A stretch of DNA of 64,000 nt from Microbacterium sp. RURRCA19A (GTDB lineage: Bacteria > Actinomycetota > Actinomycetes > Actinomycetales > Microbacteriaceae). Below are positions 17,338 to 25,424 of the stretch, piece by piece. Below the pieces are notes generated by a model. The model was not told the origin of the DNA, did not search any database, and saw only the letters and a list, made by a program, of their open reading frames with translations. Numbering within the stretch: position 1 is the stretch's first letter; each line of letters begins with the position of its first letter. Made by a program: the position numbers and the translations under genes. Where the stretch lies: NCBI RefSeq assembly GCF_900156455.1, contig NZ_FTNQ01000001.1:1426001-1490000 (forward strand), read 5' to 3'.

Positions 17338-18318
17338 TCACGTGCATGTGACGTCGCTGAGGGACACGCCCGCGGCGACCGTGTTCTCGCACGCGACGGT
17401 GTTGCCCGCATCCCGGGCGGCACCGACGACGGCGACGCCGACTCCAGCCTGCCCCGGACGGAGAACGTTCCCGGCCACGACATTGCCCGAACCCCACGGC
17501 GCCAGGATGACGTGGATGCTCACGGCATCCACGCGTCCCTCGATCGTGTTGCCCTCGAGCCGCCAGTCCGAACCTTTGAGGTCGACCGCGCTGTCGACGG
17601 CGGACGCGGCGCCCGTGGACAGCGACGAGTCGCGCACGGTTCCGCCGGTGGTGCCCTCCTTGACGTCGAGCGCCTCGGCGGTCGTGTCGCGCACGACGAG
17701 CCCGACGAACTCATTGCGATCGCTGCGGTCGGGATCGCACCCGGTGTAGCGGCACCAGTTCGACTGCGCCGAACCGACGTAGACCCCCTCGCCGAACTCG
17801 GGGTCGGTGAGTCCGGTGCGCTCGACCGTGACGGAGCGCACGGAGTTGTCCGCACTCCCCGCGCGCAGATGCAGCCCCTCCTGGCCCACGTCCGAGATCG
17901 TCAGACCGCTGAGCGAAGAATGCGTCGTCGCGTCGAGCACGACTCCCTTCTGTCCGCCCCGCACCGCGAGGTCGCGGACGTCCCAGTACGCCGCGCCCTC
18001 CAGGTGGAGCGCGTACCCATCCGCGACGTCGCCGGCGTCCAGCACCGTGCCCGTCGAACCGCACAGCACGATCGGGGCGTCCGGTGCCGCGACGGCCGCC
18101 GCGCGGAAACGTCCGCGGTACACCGACGGGGACAACTGGAGGACGTCTCCCGGGGCGGCCCCGTCGAGGGCGGCCTGCAGGGCGTCGGCCCCCTCACCCA
18201 CCTGGACGGCACCGGGGGCGCAGGATGCGGAGGGAACGATCGTCGGCTCGGGCGCGCACCCCGACAGCGCGGCCGCGCACAGGGCGACCGCGATCAGGGC
18301 ACTGAGGCTGCGGTTCAT
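17338..18318 (-). CDS. Beta-helix lipoprotein
   Basis: A 326-residue secreted lipoprotein with N-terminal MNRSLSALIAVALCAAALSGC; the lipobox Cys is residue 21. The mature part is a parallel beta-helix fold with strand-turn repeats (YALHLEGAAYWDVRDLAVRG, GVVLDATTHSSLSGLTISDV). Such proteins often bind, lyse or epimerise polysaccharide. It lies immediately upstream of the glycosyltransferase and divergent from the GH114-like gene, so it is part of the same locus. No catalytic residues are assigned. Confidence 0.85.
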   Translation of the reverse strand: MNRSLSALIAVALCAAALSGCAPEPTIVPSASCAPGAVQVGEGADALQAALDGAAPGDVLQLSPSVYRGRFRAAAVAAPDAPIVLCGSTGTVLDAGDVADGYALHLEGAAYWDVRDLAVRGGQKGVVLDATTHSSLSGLTISDVGQEGLHLRAGSADNSVRSVTVERTGLTDPEFGEGVYVGSAQSNWCRYTGCDPDRSDRNEFVGLVVRDTTAEALDVKEGTTGGTVRDSSLSTGAASAVDSAVDLKGSDWRLEGNTIEGRVDAVSIHVILAPWGSGNVVAGNVLRPGQAGVGVAVVGAARDAGNTVACENTVAAGVSLSDVTCT

Positions 18319-18346
18319 CGCGTCGAGTATCCCAGGCGCCGGATCG

Positions 18347-18352
18347 TAGGGT
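18347..18352 (+). promoter_or_regulatory. -10 box for leaderless GH114-like mRNA
   Basis: TAGGGT ends six bases before ATG 18359. No ribosome site is present between them. Confidence 0.5.
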
Positions 18353-18358
18353 GGTCGC

Positions 18359-19180
18359 ATGCCGCGCGTCGTCCCCCTCGTCGCGATCGCCGGGCTCGTC
18401 CTCGCCCTCGCCGCGTGCAGCACGGTCGCCGACGCGCCCCCACGCGACGCCTCGGCGAGCTTCCCGACCGACGCGCGCGTCGACTATCAGCTCGGCGCCG
18501 CCTACCCACCGGCCGAGGGGGTGACCCTCGTCGTCCGTGACCGCACGGCCGAACCCGCCGACGGGCTGTACTCCATCTGTTACGTCAACGCGTTCCAGAC
18601 CCAACCCGGCGAGAGTGACGACTGGCCCGACGGGACCCTTCTCGAGCGCGACGGTGAGCCGGTGTTCGACCCCGACTGGCCGGACGAACGCCTCGTCGAC
18701 ACCTCGACCGACGAAGCACGCCGACGCGTGGTGGAGCACGTCGCCGCGTGGATCCGCGGGTGTGCGGCATCCGGATTCCAGGCGGTGGAATTCGACAACC
18801 TCGACACCTTCACGCGCACCGACGGCGCGCTCACGTTCGATGACAACGCCGCCGTCGCGGCCGCACTGGTGGCGGCGGCGCACGGGGCGGGCCTCGCAGC
18901 CGGTCAGAAGAACGCGGCCGAGTTCGCGGACCGACTCCGGGATGCCGCGGGATTCGACTTCGCGGTCGCCGAGGAGTGCGCGGCCTACGGCGAATGCTCC
19001 GCCTACTCGGACGTGTACGGTGCCCACGTCATCGACATCGAGTACACCGACCAGCTGCCGCGCTCGTTCGCGCAGATGTGCGCCGACGACGCGACCCCCA
19101 CGGCGACCGTGTTGCGCGACCGGCGACTCTCGACCCCGGACGCCGCGGAGTACGCCTTCGCCACCTGCCCGCCCCGCTGA
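18359..19180 (+). CDS. Secreted GH114-like endo-polygalactosaminidase lipoprotein
   Basis: A 273-residue exported protein with a lipoprotein-type signal ending ALAAC (Cys about residue 20). The TIM-barrel pattern fits glycoside hydrolase family 114: VDYQLGAAYP, YSICYVNAFQTQPGESDDW, FDPDWPDERLVDT, GFQAVEFDNLDTF (likely catalytic acidic residues), GLAAGQKNAAE and VAEECAAYG. The family's founding activity is endo-alpha-1,4-polygalactosaminidase. Its position beside a processive glycosyltransferase suggests it trims or releases the polymer made there, as hydrolases do in synthase-dependent secretion systems. Substrate is inferred from family only. Confidence 0.82.
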   Translation: MPRVVPLVAIAGLVLALAACSTVADAPPRDASASFPTDARVDYQLGAAYPPAEGVTLVVRDRTAEPADGLYSICYVNAFQTQPGESDDWPDGTLLERDGEPVFDPDWPDERLVDTSTDEARRRVVEHVAAWIRGCAASGFQAVEFDNLDTFTRTDGALTFDDNAAVAAALVAAAHGAGLAAGQKNAAEFADRLRDAAGFDFAVAEECAAYGECSAYSDVYGAHVIDIEYTDQLPRSFAQMCADDATPTATVLRDRRLSTPDAAEYAFATCPPR

Positions 19181-19243
19181 CCCGGCGGGCCGCGCCGAAC
19201 GGGGCCGGGCGGCACCGGGGCACCGGGGGGGGACGTGCCCGGC

Positions 19244-19732
19244 TCAGCCGACCATGAGGTCGCGGAAGAAGCCGTCGACGTGGGCGCGGAGACCCTCGAT
19301 GCGGCGATCCCGCGCCGCCTGGGCGTCGTGACCCAGATAGGCCGGCGGGTCCAGACGCCGCACGTTGGCCGAGCACTCGAACCCCGCGCACAGGAGCGTG
19401 CCGACGGAGTTGCCCGCCTTTCCGGCGCTCCCGGCCCGCCGTGCCGCGAAGAACACGACGTCGTTGGGCAGCGTGACGTCGGAGCACCACGAGCACTGCG
19501 GCCTCGACCGGGTGGGCTGCTCGGCCTGACGCCGCTGCAGGCCGACGGCGCTCCCGTCGATCTCGGCGACGATGAACCCCATGAGGGGCGACTTCGGGTC
19601 CCGCCAGCCGAAGTAGTCGAGACGGTCCCAGTCGTGACCCGCCAGATCCGCGGGAAGGACGATCGCCTTGCGCTCGCGCAGCGAGACGTTGACGAAGCTG
19701 GATCGGACGGTGGATTCGGTGAGGGCGATCAT
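19244..19732 (-). CDS. FBP-type treble-clef zinc-finger protein (FusB C-terminal-like)
   Basis: A 162-residue protein with an N-terminal alpha/beta region (LRERKAIVLPADLAGHDWDRLDYFGWRD) and a zinc-binding C-terminal region with cysteine pairs CSWC and CAGFEC. This pattern is the FBP family, related to the EF-G-binding C-terminal domain of FusB. FusB frees stalled EF-G and gives fusidic acid resistance. Whether this protein binds EF-G is not known. The ATG is chosen where similarity to family N-termini begins; the ribosome site is weak. Confidence 0.8.
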   Translation of the reverse strand: MIALTESTVRSSFVNVSLRERKAIVLPADLAGHDWDRLDYFGWRDPKSPLMGFIVAEIDGSAVGLQRRQAEQPTRSRPQCSWCSDVTLPNDVVFFAARRAGSAGKAGNSVGTLLCAGFECSANVRRLDPPAYLGHDAQAARDRRIEGLRAHVDGFFRDLMVG

Positions 19733-19985
19733 GAGGGTCCCATCGGTGGACCGGAGGTTCTCCGGTCGGAGGGCACCCGCGTCGGTGCGCGGGAGAACGG
19801 AGGATGCCACGCCGACGGAAGTCGAACGCGGCGGGTGGGCGCACGACCCGAGGGTCGCGCGACGTCGCCGATCAAGCGGCGAGGGCCACGGGTCCGATCG
19901 CGCCTCTGCCGTCGGCGATGCGGACGCCGACGACCCCCTCACGCCCGAAGGGCATCACCGGAGGAGGGAAGGACATGCCTCCAGG

Positions 19986-20372
19986 TTACGCCGCCCCGGC
20001 GCGGAAGGGGGCGGATCCGAGCACCCGCTCCACGGTCATCTCCAGGACCACGCGCTCGGGGTTCACTCGCGGCCGGCGGTAGCGCGCGGTGTACAGGTCG
20101 ACGGCGCGCGCGACGGCCTCGGGGTCTTCGCTCACGCGCGCGGGCCCCTCGAAGCTGATCCATCGGCCGCCGTCGACCGAGCAGATCGAGGCGCGGCCGG
20201 AGCGCTCCGCGTTGACGAACTTCTGCGTTCCGCGAGAGCCGATGACGCGCACCACACCGTCGTCGTAGGTGAAGCCCACGGGTACGGCGTGCACGCGTCC
20301 CGAACGACCGATCGTCGAGAGGGTCGCGAGGTGATACTCGGCGAGGAAGGCCAGGGCGTCGTCGTTCAGCAC
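19986..20372 (-). CDS. PNPOx-like / F420-binding split-barrel protein
   Basis: A 128-residue protein of the pyridoxamine 5'-phosphate oxidase-like split barrel. Evidence: ALAFLAEYHLATLSTIGRSG, VHAVPVGFTYDDGVVRVIGS, KFVNAERSGRASIC and VSEDPEAVARAVDLYTARYR, the pattern of the Rv1155-type F420 group. Likely a flavin- or F420-dependent oxidoreductase of unknown substrate. GTG at 20372 overlaps the end of the next upstream gene by seven bases, so the three genes 21293-19986 form an operon. Confidence 0.82.
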   Translation of the reverse strand: MLNDDALAFLAEYHLATLSTIGRSGRVHAVPVGFTYDDGVVRVIGSRGTQKFVNAERSGRASICSVDGGRWISFEGPARVSEDPEAVARAVDLYTARYRRPRVNPERVVLEMTVERVLGSAPFRAGAA

Positions 20373-20908
20373 GATCCCAGCGTGCCACGTCCGGCGACGT
20401 GCGTGATCGTTCGGGTGGCCGCATCCCACCGCCGGATGCCGACCGCGAACGCCGCGATCGGCTCCCCGCCTTCGACGGACAGGGCGGCGAGCGCCTCGCC
20501 GACGCGGTCGACGGGCACGCGCCGCGCGAGCGTCACGTGCGGCGTCCACTCCCCCGGCACGGTGTGCGGAGCGTCGTCGCCGACTCCCGCCGACGCGTGC
20601 AGGTCGGCGTGCAGATCCAACAGCGCGATGGTCGGGATGACCGAACGCGCGAGCACGCGCGTCCGACCGGAGCCGAAGAGGACGGGCGGACCCAGCGTCA
20701 CCGGAAGCGGAAGCCGATCGGACAGCCCGCCGACGGAGGAGCCCGGAAGGTCCGGGCGCACCAGGAGAGTGACGTGCGGACGGTTGCTCGCCCCCGTGTG
20801 CCGGGCCTGACTGGGCAGGTCTGCCGCGGCGAGAAGGTCCCACTCACGGCGCACCGCCGCGTCCGCTGCGGCGTCGAAGACGAACTCCAGGCTGACGACG
20901 GCGGTCAT
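20366..20908 (-). CDS. 2H phosphoesterase / 2'-5' RNA ligase-like protein
   Basis: A 180-residue protein with the two H-x-T motifs that define the 2H phosphoesterase superfamily: RPHVTLLV and TPHVTLARR. These His pairs act on 2',3'-cyclic or 2'-5' phosphodiester bonds in RNA or small nucleotides. The spacing and length fit the 2'-5' RNA ligase-like branch. ATG at 20908 lies seven bases from the stop of the DoxX gene. Real substrate unknown. Confidence 0.82.
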   Translation of the reverse strand: MTAVVSLEFVFDAAADAAVRREWDLLAAADLPSQARHTGASNRPHVTLLVRPDLPGSSVGGLSDRLPLPVTLGPPVLFGSGRTRVLARSVIPTIALLDLHADLHASAGVGDDAPHTVPGEWTPHVTLARRVPVDRVGEALAALSVEGGEPIAAFAVGIRRWDAATRTITHVAGRGTLGSC

Positions 20909-20915
20909 CGCCGAG

Positions 20916-21293
20916 TCAGCGGGTCGACCACCACGCCGCAGCGACGAGCACGGGCTGGAAGAAGAGCCGCGTGAACCGGCGGCGGTCGGTGTCGAGCCCG
21001 AACGCCGACCGCTTCTTCCGCCACTGGTCGACGTTCCCCGGGAAGATCGCGAAGTAGAACGCCGCGAGCGCGGCACCGATGCGGCGTCGTTCCTTGGGGA
21101 GCGCGACCAGCGCGACGCCGAAGGCGATCTCGACGACCCCGGATGCCACGACGACGGCGTCGCGATCGAGGGGGACGCGTTCGACGAGGGCGTCGGGCAC
21201 CTGCGCCTGGAAGTCGCGTCGCGCGAACGTGAGGTGCGCCACACCGGCGAAGGTCATTGCCAGGGCGAGGGCCCATCGGACGAACGGTCTCAT
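20916..21293 (-). CDS. DoxX-like four-helix membrane protein
   Basis: A 125-residue membrane protein with about four helices, starting MRPFVRWALALAMTFAGVAH. It resembles small DoxX/DUF4267-type proteins, with the Arg-rich loop LPKERRRIGAALAAFYFAIFPGN. It leads a three-gene operon with the 2H phosphoesterase and PNPOx-like genes. Function unknown. Confidence 0.78.
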   Translation of the reverse strand: MRPFVRWALALAMTFAGVAHLTFARRDFQAQVPDALVERVPLDRDAVVVASGVVEIAFGVALVALPKERRRIGAALAAFYFAIFPGNVDQWRKKRSAFGLDTDRRRFTRLFFQPVLVAAAWWSTR

Positions 21294-21299
21294 GCGGTC

Positions 21300-21305
21300 A
21301 GGCTA
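21300..21305 (-). promoter_or_regulatory. -10 box for leaderless DoxX operon
   Basis: On the minus strand TAGCCT ends six bases before ATG 21293, matching the leaderless pattern seen elsewhere. No -35 recognised. Confidence 0.5.
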
Positions 21306-21464
21306 GACGCGCACCCGGGTGTCCGGCCCGGGCTTGACGGGACACCCCACGGGCGTCGGCGGGTCGCCGCACCGGGCACTAGGGGAATCGCCCCGCGAGC
21401 GCAACCCCCGGACGCGGAGCGCAGGGGCCGGTTGACTGAGGAGACGACGAGCCGGGAGGTGCCC

Positions 21465-21758
21465 ATGACGCTCACCGTCAGCCCTTCCGCCCCGCTCGGC
21501 GAAGTCGACCTGGATGCCCTCCTCGTCCGTGCGGCGACCGGGGACTGCGACGCGTTCGTCGCCTTCTACGACGCCACCTCGCCCCGCGTGTACGCGGTCC
21601 TGCTGACCCTCACGCGTGACGCCGACACGGCGGCATCCCTTCTCGAGGGCATCTACGTCGAGGCCTGGGAGCGGATGCGCGGACGCTCGGCACCGCCGTG
21701 CCCGGGAATGGAGTGGATGTCGCTCATCGCTCACCGGCACGCGTCGGGCCGGCGCTGA
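21465..21758 (+). CDS. Orphan sigma-70 region 2 protein (ECF-like, no region 4)
   Basis: A 97-residue protein matching ECF sigma factor region 2: LLVRAATGDCDAFVAFYDAT, RVYAVLLTLTRDADTAASLL and IYVEAWERM. ECF sigma factors are about 170-200 residues with a region 4 helix-turn-helix; this frame stops soon after region 2 (IAHRHASGRR) with no region 4 in the following bases. Ribosome site GGGAGGT at 21453-21459 is strong, so expression as a short protein is plausible. It may be a degraded sigma factor or an anti/co-sigma-like partner. Confidence 0.7.
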   Translation: MTLTVSPSAPLGEVDLDALLVRAATGDCDAFVAFYDATSPRVYAVLLTLTRDADTAASLLEGIYVEAWERMRGRSAPPCPGMEWMSLIAHRHASGRR

Positions 21759-21794
21759 GATGACCGTTCCCGCGGGACCCGTGTCGGCCCCGCG

Positions 21795-22133
21795 TCACGC
21801 CGTCCGGCGAGCGGGCTCTCCGGCATCGACGGGCACCGCGGTATCGAGGTCGATGGTAAGGCCGCTCGATGAGTTGGCCGAATTGGCGTATGACTGCAGC
21901 AGAGCGGGATCGAGCATCTCGGGTTCGACCGCGCCGAAGACGAAGCGGAGCGGAATCGACGGCTGGATCCAGATCGTGCTGCGCCCGCCTTCTTCCCCCT
22001 CGGCGTGGCGCCAGGACATCGTGAAGCTCTCGCCGCGGCGGAGTTTGGTGGCGATGACCACCTTCACGTGGGCGAGCACACGGTCCGGTATCCGGATCGG
22101 GCGCTCGGACGACCCGTAGAACAGTAGGCCCAT
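21795..22133 (-). CDS. DUF7882-type small protein, copy 2
   Basis: A 112-residue member: MGLLFYGSS, PDRVLAHVKVVIATKLRRGES, IWIQPSIPLRFVFG and YANSANSSSGLTIDL. It is clearly closest to copy 1 over the core (VLAHVKVV, TKLRRGESFT, IPLRFVF). ATG at 22133 has GGAG seven bases upstream; ATG 22139 is too close to the ribosome site. It is divergent from a second MarR gene. Function unknown. Confidence 0.85.
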   Translation of the reverse strand: MGLLFYGSSERPIRIPDRVLAHVKVVIATKLRRGESFTMSWRHAEGEEGGRSTIWIQPSIPLRFVFGAVEPEMLDPALLQSYANSANSSSGLTIDLDTAVPVDAGEPARRTA

Positions 22134-22334
22134 GAGCATCTCCTTCCGGAGTTTCGGCAATTCGTATTTTACTAGATTGCCTAACTATTACCTAATGAAT
22201 CACGCAGGAATATCCGGCACACGCCAAGTTTCTTTACCGTTCACCCAGGGCTTCGCCGGGTCCATCGCATCACTGGAATCTCGTTCGCCTAACTAGACTG
22301 TCGCATCGGGCGGCCGGACCCTTACAGGAGAGCC
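22134..22334. promoter_or_regulatory. AT-rich divergent control region, DUF7882-MarR pair 2
   Basis: The first part (22161-22200) is strikingly AT-rich for this genome. It holds TTACTAGAT (22169-22177), also found at 6194-6202, and GCCTAACTA (22179-22187). An exact GCCTAACTA occurs again at 22287-22295, overlapping TAGACT (22294-22299), a good -10 box for the MarR gene. CCTAA is repeated with an 11-base period at 22181 and 22192, in helical phase. These are likely binding sites for the MarR protein, including one positioned for autorepression. Confidence 0.5.
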
Positions 22335-22790
22335 ATGACGATCGTGACTGAAGACGACCCCTCGACGGTCGCCGCCCGCGCCGTCGAGAGACTGCGTCTC
22401 GCCGAGGCCCGCCTCGCCCGGCGACGCCAGACCGACTGCGGTCCCAGTGAGAACGCCCGCGCGGCGATGCGGCTGATCCTCGAGCGTGCGGACGAAGGCG
22501 CCACCGTGACCCCCACCGAGATCGCCCAGGCCCTGGCCGTCTCGACGGCGTCGGTCACGGGGATGCTGGATCGTCTCGCGGCCGGCGGCCTCATCGGTTT
22601 CGTGGCCAACCCCTCGGACCGGCGCAGCAAATTCGTGGTGCCCTTCGACCGGAGTGCCGACGTCGATGCGATCGACCCCGTCACAGCACGGATCCGCGAG
22701 TTCGCGCTCGACCTGCCGCCCGGAGCCGCCGACCATCTGGCGGACTTCCTGGACCGCGTTCGCGAGGTCGTCGATGCGGAATGCCGCTGA
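22335..22790 (+). CDS. MarR-family transcriptional regulator 2
   Basis: A 151-residue winged-helix protein: TPTEIAQALAVSTASVTGMLDRLAAGGLIGFVANPSDRRSKFVV, with intact recognition helix and DRRS wing. The ribosome site AGGAG lies nine bases upstream of ATG 22335. It is divergent from DUF7882 copy 2 and convergent with copy 3, so one regulator sits between two family members. Ligand unknown. Confidence 0.88.
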   Translation: MTIVTEDDPSTVAARAVERLRLAEARLARRRQTDCGPSENARAAMRLILERADEGATVTPTEIAQALAVSTASVTGMLDRLAAGGLIGFVANPSDRRSKFVVPFDRSADVDAIDPVTARIREFALDLPPGAADHLADFLDRVREVVDAECR

Positions 22791-22795
22791 CGGGA

Positions 22796-23116
22796 TCAGA
22801 CCGTCGCCGGCTCCACGGCATCCGGATCGGGTTCTCCGACGACCGTGAGCCCGTTCGGTGAACTCGCCTCGTGCATGAGCTCGTCGACCCAACGACGGTT
22901 CACGTGCGGCGGACGACTGCCGTAGAAGTGGAAGACCAGCGGGATCGACGGATGGATCCAGAGGGTGCGTGTACCACTGCCGTCACCCACCGGGAAATGG
23001 AACATGAACGGCTCGCCTCGGCGCAACTTGTTCATGAAGACCAACCGCAGGTGAGCGAGCGTCCGGTCCTCGATGTCGAACGAGTGACCGAGCGCGTTGT
23101 AAACCAGTTTGCCCAC
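22796..23116 (-). CDS. DUF7882-type small protein, copy 3
   Basis: A 106-residue member starting at GTG 23116 (VGKLVYNALGH), aligned with the starts of copies 1 and 2. Core motifs: DIEDRTLAHLRLVFMNKLRRG, LWIHPSIPLVFHFYG and ASSPNGLTVV. This copy is more divergent (His and Pro residues in HFPVGDGSG and RPPHVNRRWVDEL) and is the classic full-length family form. A related GGCTAACCAG lies upstream at 23133-23142. Function unknown. Confidence 0.82.
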   Translation of the reverse strand: MGKLVYNALGHSFDIEDRTLAHLRLVFMNKLRRGEPFMFHFPVGDGSGTRTLWIHPSIPLVFHFYGSRPPHVNRRWVDELMHEASSPNGLTVVGEPDPDAVEPATV

Positions 23117-23254
23117 GTTCCGAGGGTATCCGGTCCGCTGGGCTAACCAGTACACGCGGGCCGTGCGAGTGCTGGGAATTTCCGGATCGGGTCCATAATC
23201 ACCGCGTCGGCTCCATACCCTTCGGAGCTCGGCCGCAGCGCTCGAGCCCTCGGC

Positions 23255-23260
23255 TAAAGT
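23255..23260 (+). promoter_or_regulatory. -10 box for leaderless GH6 mRNA
   Basis: TAAAGT ends seven bases before GTG 23268. It supports that GTG as the start in the absence of a ribosome site. Confidence 0.5.
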
Positions 23261-23267
23261 CTCGAGG

Positions 23268-24290
23268 GTGGGGAGAGCGCACCGCCCGGGTCGACGGCGC
23301 CGGATACCTCGGCCGGTCCTGGTCACGGGAGCGGTCGTGCTCGCCGTCGCGCTCCTGGCCGGCATCGCCGTCGTCGGATCGCTGGTGACCTCTTTGTTCC
23401 AGACCCTCTCGGCGCGACCCCCCGCGGTGGACACGCGGATCGTCACCCCGGACGAGTCGAAGGCGGCGAAGGCCGCGGCGCAGGCCGCGCCCGGTACTCC
23501 CGAGGCGGACGCCGCGGCGTGGCTGGCCGCCCAACCGACGACCTACTGGCTCACCCCCGAGATCGACCCCGTCGACGAGGTGTGGGACCGCATCGCGCAC
23601 CTTGCCGCCGAGGCCCGCGATCAGGACGCGACGGTCTCCGTCGCCGTGTACGGACTCCCCGACCGCGACTGCGGCAATCACTCCGCCGGGGGGCTGGATC
23701 CGCAGGCCTACGCCGAATGGACGGCGCGCATCGGCGATGCTCTGCGCAACGCCTCCGACGTGCGCAAGATCGTGGTCCTCGAGCCCGACAGCATCGCGCT
23801 CGCCCCGTCGTGCGGATCGCTCGACGACCGAGCCGGATACCTCCGCACCGCCGTGGACAACATCCGCGGCGTCGACACCTGGATCTACCTCGACGGCGGG
23901 CACTCCGCCTGGCATCCGGCGACCGAGATGGCCGACCTCCTGCGTTCCACCGGGCTGATGGGCGACGTGCGCGGAATCGCACTGAACGTCTCGAACTATC
24001 AGGACACCGCGAACGAGTTCGCCTACGCGCACCAGCTCTCCGATCTGCTCGGAGGGACCCACGCCATCATCGACACCTCCCGCAACGGCGCGGGTCCGGC
24101 CGGTTCGCAGTGGTGCAACCCCGCGGGCCGACTCGTGGGCGCGGCCGGCGGAGCATTCGGCGACGGCGTCGTCGACACGACACTGTGGATCAAACCACCC
24201 GGCGAGAGCGACGGCGAGTGCAACGGCGGGCCCGCTGCGGGAACCTGGTGGCCGGATGCCGCGGTCGAGCTGACCCGCGAGAGCCGCTGA
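23268..24290 (+). CDS. Membrane-anchored GH6 endoglucanase-like hydrolase
   Basis: A 340-residue glycoside hydrolase family 6 protein. An Arg-rich N-terminus and one hydrophobic segment (about 17-40) suggest a signal anchor. GH6 signatures: YGLPDRDCG with D134 as the probable general acid, LEPDS with D174, YLDGGHSAW, IDTSRNGAGP, WCNPAGR and KPPGESDGEC with D315. GH6 enzymes cleave beta-1,4-glucans. Association of a GH6 enzyme with a GT2 synthase has precedent in the Streptomyces cslA-glxA-cslZ locus. It probably trims the polymer made by the GT2 enzyme at 25486. Confidence 0.92.
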   Translation: MGRAHRPGRRRRIPRPVLVTGAVVLAVALLAGIAVVGSLVTSLFQTLSARPPAVDTRIVTPDESKAAKAAAQAAPGTPEADAAAWLAAQPTTYWLTPEIDPVDEVWDRIAHLAAEARDQDATVSVAVYGLPDRDCGNHSAGGLDPQAYAEWTARIGDALRNASDVRKIVVLEPDSIALAPSCGSLDDRAGYLRTAVDNIRGVDTWIYLDGGHSAWHPATEMADLLRSTGLMGDVRGIALNVSNYQDTANEFAYAHQLSDLLGGTHAIIDTSRNGAGPAGSQWCNPAGRLVGAAGGAFGDGVVDTTLWIKPPGESDGECNGGPAAGTWWPDAAVELTRESR

Positions 24291-24425
24291 TCCACGACCG
24301 CCCGCCCCCGGCTAACCGTAAGCGCCGCGAAGTATGTAAAGATGTGGCTCGGCCGCCGTGCGGCCGCCGCGACTCGGGGGAGGACGCGGGCACGGGATCC
24401 GTGCAGAAGCCGGAAGAGTGGTGGG

Positions 24426-25409
24426 ATGAGCGACAGCACCGAGATGCTGAAGACGGCCGTGATCGTCGAGGACGACCCCGATATCCGCCACCTCCTCGTC
24501 GAGGTGCTCGAATCGGCCGGGTTCTCCACCGTGTCGGTCGGCAACGGGATCGACGGCGTCCGGGCGGTGATCGCCTACCAGCCCCTCATCACCACGCTCG
24601 ACGTCAACATGCCCGGGATCGACGGCTTCGAAGCCGCCCGCCGCATCCGTCAGCAGAGCGACACGTACATCATCATGCTCACGGGGCTCGAAGAGGAGGC
24701 CGATGTCGTGCTCGGCCTCGGCGCGGGCGCGGACGAGTACGTCGTGAAACCTTTCCGTCCCCGTGAGCTGCGCGCCCGCATCGAGGCGCTCCTGCGCCGC
24801 CCACGCGCCGGCGGCTCCGCCGTCCCGAGTCCGCGCCAGGACAGTGTCGGACCGTCCTTCCCGGCCGCGCGTCCCGCCCCCGAACCCGTGGCCCCCGTCG
24901 ACCCGACCCCGGCCGCCGCGCCGGCGGCCCCGCTGCCCAGCGCCCCTGTCGTCGTGCCGTCGTCGCAGGGTCCCGATCCGTGGGCCACTCCCCCGGGCAC
25001 CGACCTCGCTCCCCGACCCGGCACCGAGCTCGCCTCGCGGGCGCACGGCGAACTGACGCCGAACGGCGGCCCCTGGATCGTCCACCGCGACCTCCAGCTC
25101 GACCCCGACGGCCGTATCGTTCGGGTGGACGGGCTCGAACTCGACCTCACCCGCACGGAGTTCGACCTGCTCGCCACGCTCATGGAGTCCAAGCGTCGTG
25201 TGCGGAGCAAGGCCGACCTCACCCTCGTGCTGCGCGGCGAGTCGTATGTCACCAGCTACTTCGTCGGCGAAGCCGACAAGCGAGCGATCGAAGCGCACAT
25301 GACGAACCTCCGCCGCAAGCTCGGCGACAACCCCGCGAATCCCCGGTACATCGAGACCGTGCGCGGGGTCGGCTACCGTCTCACGTCGGAGCTGTCGGCG
25401 ACGCCCTGA
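24426..25409 (+). CDS. OmpR/PhoB-type response regulator with long linker
   Basis: A 327-residue regulator. The receiver domain (about 8-120) has the acidic pocket D16/D17, phospho-acceptor D59 (LDVNMPG) and K108 (VVKPF). A Pro/Ala-rich linker of about 100 residues follows; usual family members have a linker of about 10-20. The C-terminal winged helix (about 230-322) includes LTRTEFDLLATLMES, RRVRSKADL, AHMTNLRRKLGDNP and YIETVRGVGYRL. ATG at 24426 lies after a purine-rich stretch. It sits between the GH6 and GT2 genes and is probably phosphorylated by the kinase at 29195. Confidence 0.9.
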   Translation: MSDSTEMLKTAVIVEDDPDIRHLLVEVLESAGFSTVSVGNGIDGVRAVIAYQPLITTLDVNMPGIDGFEAARRIRQQSDTYIIMLTGLEEEADVVLGLGAGADEYVVKPFRPRELRARIEALLRRPRAGGSAVPSPRQDSVGPSFPAARPAPEPVAPVDPTPAAAPAAPLPSAPVVVPSSQGPDPWATPPGTDLAPRPGTELASRAHGELTPNGGPWIVHRDLQLDPDGRIVRVDGLELDLTRTEFDLLATLMESKRRVRSKADLTLVLRGESYVTSYFVGEADKRAIEAHMTNLRRKLGDNPANPRYIETVRGVGYRLTSELSATP

Positions 25410-25424
25410 CCGAGCCCGGACATC

